Shown piece by piece: positions 58,907-64,000 of a stretch of DNA of 64,000 bases. Numbering within the stretch: the stretch's first letter is position 1; each line of letters begins with the position of its first letter. The stretch comes from Fragilaria radians (taxonomy: Eukaryota; Bacillariophyta; Fragilariophyceae; Fragilariales; Fragilariaceae). Both the position numbers and the translations under genes were made by a program. The notes under the pieces were generated by a model. The model ran no database searches, had not been told where the DNA came from, and saw nothing but the letters and a program-made list of their open reading frames with translations. Location of the stretch: NCBI GenBank assembly GCA_900642245.1, contig CAAAJI010000024.1, positions 249,748-313,747 on the forward strand, in the 5' to 3' direction.

Positions 58907-60190
58907 ATGGGAAACATAAAAATGAGACGGAATGATCAACCGCTGCTCTTTTGTTTTATAGTTATTGGAATTGTGTTTGCTGGAATAGCGTTTCATCTTG
59001 TTTTGCGTCTCGAAAAGGAAATTGTCAAGAGCAAGGCTTTCATTCAGATCGATGTCCAAGTCGGTGATATGTCTCCTGCTGCTTGGCCGCATCCGATCAT
59101 ACATGTAATAAATACACGATTTCAACAAGAGCAAGCTCATCTTTCTGCTTTAGGGCGTGCTCGCCTCGTTTTATTCGAGACTTTCTGTTTGAATTCAATC
59201 GTTGGCCAAACTGTATTACACGATAAAAAGGGAATTCCTTTTCTCTGGATCATTAAGGTAGATCCAATGTTGGATGAAATGCTTCTTCGTGAAATCCTTT
59301 TGCTTGTGAATGCCTATGAATTTATTTTTGTTGTGGCAAGCAATGTAAACTTTGGGGTTGGGCAACGTGCAGGTGGATGGAGAGGAGGCGAAGCAGGAAA
59401 CGACGTGTTAAAGTCTTTGGTATACACAGGCAACCTTACTTTACTTAATCAGGCTTATCTTGATCGAGGGAATAAAATTGTCTTGGAAACACGAGTCGAT
59501 GCAGATGACGGATTGCATGTGGATTATGTGAGAAATATTCAAATTAAGACATTACGATATTTGCAGTTACTTCCAAATCAGACAGATGATAGGCGACAGC
59601 GGTGGCTTTACTTTTGTTCCCTTCGCCATATAGATTGGAATCCTCACCCTCGAGATTCAAAAAACGGAAAGTCCGACTATTTTGGACTTTTCCTTCCGAA
59701 AAAATCTCCTCATGTTTGTATCACTGCGGGTATAAGCGTTGGTTTATCTGTGGGAGTTCAGGAACATCAAGTACCTAGATTTAGTCACTTTGACCTTGCT
59801 CGAGAGTTACGTAAGACGGGCCCCAAAACCAAAATAGATTGTGGATGCGGTTCTGGAGGGAAATGCTTGCGCCTGCTATCGACTCCGACTTGGGGCGCTA
59901 TTAGATCCCGAACTCCCACCAGTGCAGGGATGAGAGATATTCTAATAGAGCCCGCAAACTTTGAAAAAAGATTAGCTGTTGCAATTACAAGAAACATCAC
60001 GATGTTAACCAGAGAATTGTGGCAAGATTTTCGATGTGACTATGAACAGGTCATTAAAGCTCAGAGTTATTTGCAAGATCATTTGCTTGAAATTGTGACT
60101 GAAAACTTGCAAGGACAATGTACCAGAGGCCACAGTTGTAAAAATTCTTCTAAGGAGATTTTGAAAGCCTTGATGGAAACTAAAAAGTGA
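58907..60190 (+). CDS. type II membrane putative rhamnosyltransferase-like glycosyltransferase
   Basis: A single-exon, 427-residue protein. A short basic N-terminus precedes one hydrophobic anchor (LLFCFIVIGIVFAGIAFHLVL, about 13-33), the layout of a Golgi glycosyltransferase. The lumenal part matches the pattern of the 'putative rhamnosyl transferase' family (PF11316): HVINTRFQQEQAHLSALGRARL at about 66-87, FLWIIKVDPMLDE near 112, and the conserved ETRVDADDGLHVDYV at about 194-208, whose DADD likely binds the nucleotide-sugar/metal. Six or more cysteines near 325-335 and 400-410 may form disulfides. The start could be this Met or the one five codons later (MRRNDQ). Sugar donor and acceptor are unknown; the family name rests on bacterial members. 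Confidence 0.75.
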   Translation: MGNIKMRRNDQPLLFCFIVIGIVFAGIAFHLVLRLEKEIVKSKAFIQIDVQVGDMSPAAWPHPIIHVINTRFQQEQAHLSALGRARLVLFETFCLNSIVGQTVLHDKKGIPFLWIIKVDPMLDEMLLREILLLVNAYEFIFVVASNVNFGVGQRAGGWRGGEAGNDVLKSLVYTGNLTLLNQAYLDRGNKIVLETRVDADDGLHVDYVRNIQIKTLRYLQLLPNQTDDRRQRWLYFCSLRHIDWNPHPRDSKNGKSDYFGLFLPKKSPHVCITAGISVGLSVGVQEHQVPRFSHFDLARELRKTGPKTKIDCGCGSGGKCLRLLSTPTWGAIRSRTPTSAGMRDILIEPANFEKRLAVAITRNITMLTRELWQDFRCDYEQVIKAQSYLQDHLLEIVTENLQGQCTRGHSCKNSSKEILKALMETKK

Positions 60191-61416
60191 GGAGACTTTC
60201 CAGCGTGTGTGTTGATTAGATGTCACATCCCAAATGCACAGGTTACGGTTGAAAATTGATGAAGACGTACAGGAGTCATGATTAGTTTGACAAAATATTG
60301 CGGTTGGCGTACGCAATGTATGCATTAGCCATACATCAATCGAATCGAATCGAATCAACTGTATCCTTGAGTAGACCTCAGCGTCTGTTTTCTGGGACCA
60401 TTAGAGCTTACTTCACTTCCACGTCACTGTAGTAATTATCTACAAATTCAGGCAGAAATAAAATAGGCATCCTAGACTATATTTCTGTCTTCCATCGATT
60501 ATATATTCTTCATAGAATTTCCGGTTTATCGGTCTCATTGATGGCATGGGTGAGAGTAATTGGATTCAACGGTCAATGTGAGTTCCTTTATCGGAATGCC
60601 TCCAAAATGATTGACTTATTCCCCCCTACCGTTTAGCACCAATAACAATCATCATTGATTTTACAACATTTAGCATGCTAAATGACATTCATCACTCACA
60701 TTTTTCGAATCAAAAACAATACATTCCGGGGATAGGACAATTACTTAGGATAGTATTTTTTCCTGCAGAAAATGATTTAGATATCCTAACAAGATGTTTG
60801 ACGAATGTATTATTTTAAAATTGGAACGATTCGCAATGATGGAACTAAATTAGATTGACGAAACAAGCAGAAGTTGTGTAAAAGCATTTGTTTCTGCGGC
60901 ATATTTGAATAACAAAATATACATGAAAAAGAAAAAAAGCTAAAAGTGGAGAAAAATGTTATCCTTATGTTCATGATTAAGAATCATGGCAACTTCTTCA
61001 ACAGACATGGAAAAGGAATTACACCAAAATGAGAATGTTTATCCTCTGTCATCAGAAAATTGAGGCACAGACTTCCTAGCTTATCAGGGGTATTCGAGCA
61101 ATCATCAATTCAGAATTCATTTTCCTTCTATGAAAATATCTGTCTGTAATGCAAGCATTTCCAGTAAACATGTTGATCAATAAGCTAGTATCCACTAATG
61201 AGAAGTAAACATATCTGATCAAAAGATAGCATTCGTTCGTCATCTTTACCAGTAAGCTGGCATGTACTAATGAAAACGTTGAATCTAAACATCTTAGAAA
61301 AACTTTATTTTGTTAAAGTGGCACACCAGTTGTTAACGTCTTTTTCGTGTTTCATGAAGTTGGAGATTACCCTTAAGAAAGTAAAGCGATATCCAAAACC
61401 CATCAACTTCAACTTC
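60191..61416. other. intergenic region between convergent genes
   Basis: Only the 3' flanks of the glycosyltransferase and the sulfotransferase are present. A (tcgaa)n-like stretch lies at about 60338-60356. The frame at 61270-61623 is a shadow of the sulfotransferase's end. Confidence 0.5.
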
Positions 61417-63879
61417 TTAAGATGGGCTACTTGGTGCAGGAGGAGAATAAGTGGACAGCGTGGTCTTCAGGCTCCATGTCGCTTCTTGGCCAACAAGGTT
61501 CTTCAAAGGTTGCAACTGCGCTTCGTACTTCTTCCAGGACTCCAAGCTATGGTTGTAAATTCCTTTCCTTACTTGCGTTGTCGACAATGTGTTGACAGCA
61601 TGCTTTTTCTTATGGAAGGCTAGAACACTCTCATCCCATGGAAGCTTAGTAGCATTGATGATTGCACGCGCCATACCAGGAGTGTCATTTACCAAATCTT
61701 CATAGCGAACGTGAGTAACACGACCAGGAAGTACTGTATCCCAATGGGTTATGACCTCACGATATTGGTGATACATATTGGCCAAGGAATAAAAGTCGGA
61801 AGTGTAATCAAGTCCACCTGATGGAAATTCATGTTTATATGCTGACCACAATACATCCATTGGATTTCGTGCAACATGGAGGATAAGTGCATGTGGAAAT
61901 AGCATATGAATAAATCCGACGTTATAGTAGTTGGTGAGCATCTTATCAGCGAATCGCCGAGGCTTCATACGCATATTCGTCGAGCCACCATGAGATTCCG
62001 CGTTGGTCTCTATAGTCTTCCATCGTTCCCTCATATCCTTGACAACTGAAGCAGCTAAATCTTCTACAGTATCCTTCATCTCATCCATATCACCAGATAG
62101 ACTAACTTGAACTATCTCGTTTCGAATTTGCTCTAACCTTCCATTAAACACCGAATCCTCACCAGTCCCAACAATAAGGGGATGGGCATCCAAGATCCTT
62201 TCCAACAAAGTTGACCCAGAACGGACAAACCCGATAATGAAAATAGGCACATCTGAATCACTTCCAATCCCTTTAGGCCAGAATTCTTTATGAAAAACTG
62301 CCTTAGTGGTGGATAACTTTTGGTTTTCAATCGCAAAATTGTATGGCTCCAATCGGGCCATTTTGTTGCGATATGAATCAGTTAGATGCCTCCATGCCAT
62401 CTCCCTATCCTTTGTTTTCACATCATGGTATGTGAAAAGTACATGATGCAATCGATTCAAAGCGTCCATGTAGGCATGTTGAACTTGAATGGTCACTCCT
62501 AGGTTCACTAATTTCTCATATTGGTCAATGATTGGAGTCAAAGCATCTAATACTGGATCCCATCCTCCTGGTACTACATCTTCTTTTGCAGCAAGGATTT
62601 TAGCTATTCCGGTAAATGCATCATTGAAAAAGTGATTCTCATCGTTGTGAATGACGGTCAAATAGTCGATCGCAGCATCTTCGTAGTGACCCAATATGAT
62701 ACGAGAAGATCCACGAGAACTTAAAGCATCCAAATAAAGTGGCTCGATCTCAAGACAACTAGTGTATGATTCCACAGCACGTTCAAACATGTTCGCCATG
62801 AAGAAAAGCTTTCCTCTATTCACGTAGAGAGAGCAGAGAAGACCGTCTACAGACTTTTTGTCGTTATCAAGCATTACCTCAGCTGCTACATTGGTCATTC
62901 CTTCCTTGGACAAGTTAGTGGGTTCCCCAGCATTTTGTAGGTTAACTTTTTGTTTTAAAGTTTCATTGATGGCAAAGTCAAACACGTTCAAGGCTTCCTT
63001 TTGTCCCATACCACCGTCATGATACTTGATATCCTTCAGTCGTAGGGCATCGGCGAGGGCAATAGCATTTTCTACGGACCTCTCTTCACGAAACTTTGCC
63101 CTTGCCTTGGCGATCAACTTCACAAGCTGATCCCGTTCGCTCCTAGAACGTTCGTGACCTTCCGACGAAGAAGCAGACGATTGTACCGAGCGATCCATGG
63201 ATGGACTTCGATTGGAACTCTCAGAAGTGGCAGAGTTGGTGACACTGGTCTTCGAAGACATCTCATGGCGTGGTGAGGACTTCTTTGATTCTGGAGTTGC
63301 GGATGAAACCGATGTCGCGCCACGACTCATCTTCGAAGATACGGCCTTCTTGGGTTTCCAGAGTCGTTGTCGGCTACCAAGATCTTTCAACAAGGCACGG
63401 TAGCTAGAGGGGTGATTGACGGAGGGACGAGTGGATGGAGAGGCTTTCTTAACCTTATCTCTCTTCATCCCCATAGTAGAGCTCATCATCATACTAGAAT
63501 GCATGGTCTTCGGTGTCTTTGCTAGCTTCCTTGTATCTAGAGTAATGGGACGACTCGTGACTTTGACGGGTGGAGGTTCGATATCTACCGCGAAACGTGA
63601 GAAAATGGCAATGATAACAATTGGAAGAATCCATGTAATGAAGAGCGAAATAGCCATCGACGGCTTAGGTACTTCTTCAAACAAGGCTTCCTCGTTCACT
63701 CGCTCTTGAATGTCATCCTCACTTCCCATATTAACCTTTTCAGGGTTGTTGATGGCTTCTGAGGGCACGTCTTCTGATGAAAAGATACTGGAGTCTTCAA
63801 TTCCATTTTTCAATGCCTCAGGGTTGTTGATAACCTCTGGAGACACATCTTCTGGCAAAGGGGGACTGGAGTCTTCCAT
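61417..63879 (-). CDS. TPR-containing membrane sulfotransferase
   Basis: A single-exon, 820-residue protein. The cytoplasmic N-terminus holds two similar 27-residue acidic segments (about 2-24 and 28-50, both ending in INNPE), then one anchor (SLFITWILPIVIIAIFSRFAV, about 78-98). A long Ser/Lys/Arg-rich stem follows (about 105-250). Tetratricopeptide-like helices occupy about 340-430 (LYVNRGKLFFMANMFERAVE, LDALSSRGSSRIILGHYEDA). The C-terminal 276 residues are a PAPS-dependent sulfotransferase: the 5'-phosphosulfate loop is FIIGFVRSGSTLLERIL at about 547, the 3'-phosphate site is RNPMDVLWSAY near 671, and a KxxLxxY-type region (RFADKMLTNYYNVGFIH) lies between. TPR-sulfotransferases of this build resemble tyrosylprotein or glycan sulfotransferases of the Golgi; the acceptor is not determinable. 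It is convergent with the rhamnosyltransferase-like gene. Confidence 0.86.
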   Translation of the reverse strand: MEDSSPPLPEDVSPEVINNPEALKNGIEDSSIFSSEDVPSEAINNPEKVNMGSEDDIQERVNEEALFEEVPKPSMAISLFITWILPIVIIAIFSRFAVDIEPPPVKVTSRPITLDTRKLAKTPKTMHSSMMMSSTMGMKRDKVKKASPSTRPSVNHPSSYRALLKDLGSRQRLWKPKKAVSSKMSRGATSVSSATPESKKSSPRHEMSSKTSVTNSATSESSNRSPSMDRSVQSSASSSEGHERSRSERDQLVKLIAKARAKFREERSVENAIALADALRLKDIKYHDGGMGQKEALNVFDFAINETLKQKVNLQNAGEPTNLSKEGMTNVAAEVMLDNDKKSVDGLLCSLYVNRGKLFFMANMFERAVESYTSCLEIEPLYLDALSSRGSSRIILGHYEDAAIDYLTVIHNDENHFFNDAFTGIAKILAAKEDVVPGGWDPVLDALTPIIDQYEKLVNLGVTIQVQHAYMDALNRLHHVLFTYHDVKTKDREMAWRHLTDSYRNKMARLEPYNFAIENQKLSTTKAVFHKEFWPKGIGSDSDVPIFIIGFVRSGSTLLERILDAHPLIVGTGEDSVFNGRLEQIRNEIVQVSLSGDMDEMKDTVEDLAASVVKDMRERWKTIETNAESHGGSTNMRMKPRRFADKMLTNYYNVGFIHMLFPHALILHVARNPMDVLWSAYKHEFPSGGLDYTSDFYSLANMYHQYREVITHWDTVLPGRVTHVRYEDLVNDTPGMARAIINATKLPWDESVLAFHKKKHAVNTLSTTQVRKGIYNHSLESWKKYEAQLQPLKNLVGQEATWSLKTTLSTYSPPAPSSPS

Positions 63880-64000
63880 CTTCTATAATTGCGAAGTGGC
63901 TTTTTATAAGATCGTATTCCCACTATGCTACTGGTACTACTAGCCTTCCAGAAAGAACATATTGCCGTAAGTTATACGTCCAACAAAAAGATTTTGTTTC

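Overview
The window is nuclear DNA of a eukaryotic microalga, most likely a diatom (stramenopile); this is inferred from protein content, not from a marker gene. Pointers are: (i) a leucine-rich-repeat protein with a cytoplasmic N-terminus, one membrane span and a Cys-rich tail; (ii) decayed Ty1/copia elements of the kind common in diatoms; (iii) a glycosyltransferase-8-like / von Willebrand A protein, a membrane-anchored putative rhamnosyltransferase and a TPR-sulfotransferase; (iv) few, short GT-AG introns (56-118 nt in the models below) in AT-rich DNA. I found no tRNA, rRNA, CRISPR array or operon.

Layout. 0-8 kb: an LRR membrane protein (minus) followed by degenerate duplicates of its own 3' end, then the mitochondrial import receptor TIM50 (plus). 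9-22 kb: a C2-TerD-TerD protein (plus), a membrane-anchored aldo/keto reductase (plus) convergent with a DONSON homologue (minus), a small four-segment-like membrane protein (minus) and a POT/PTR peptide transporter (minus, frameshifted). 24-32 kb: an Mpv17/PMP22 protein (minus, frameshifted), a copia relic, and a PIAS/SIZ-type SUMO ligase with a C-terminal SUMO-interacting motif (minus). 32-40 kb: gene-poor DNA and a second, different copia relic running gag, integrase, reverse transcriptase. 40-50 kb: a pentatricopeptide-repeat protein, a CRAL-TRIO protein and the GT8-like/vWA fusion (all minus). 50-64 kb: gene-poor DNA with a 614-base assembly gap, a Zn-ribbon-like acidic protein (plus) convergent with a MATE transporter (minus), then a putative rhamnosyltransferase (plus) convergent with a TPR-sulfotransferase (minus).

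The genes do not form one pathway. A loose theme is secretory-pathway glycan work (GT8-like/vWA, rhamnosyltransferase-like and sulfotransferase, all with a single N-terminal anchor). A second is organelle service (TIM50, Mpv17-like, PPR, MATE). A third is genome maintenance and nuclear signalling (DONSON, PIAS). Three otherwise well-preserved genes each need exactly one single-base correction to be read through; homopolymer-type assembly error is the simplest explanation, but true allelic damage cannot be excluded from sequence alone.
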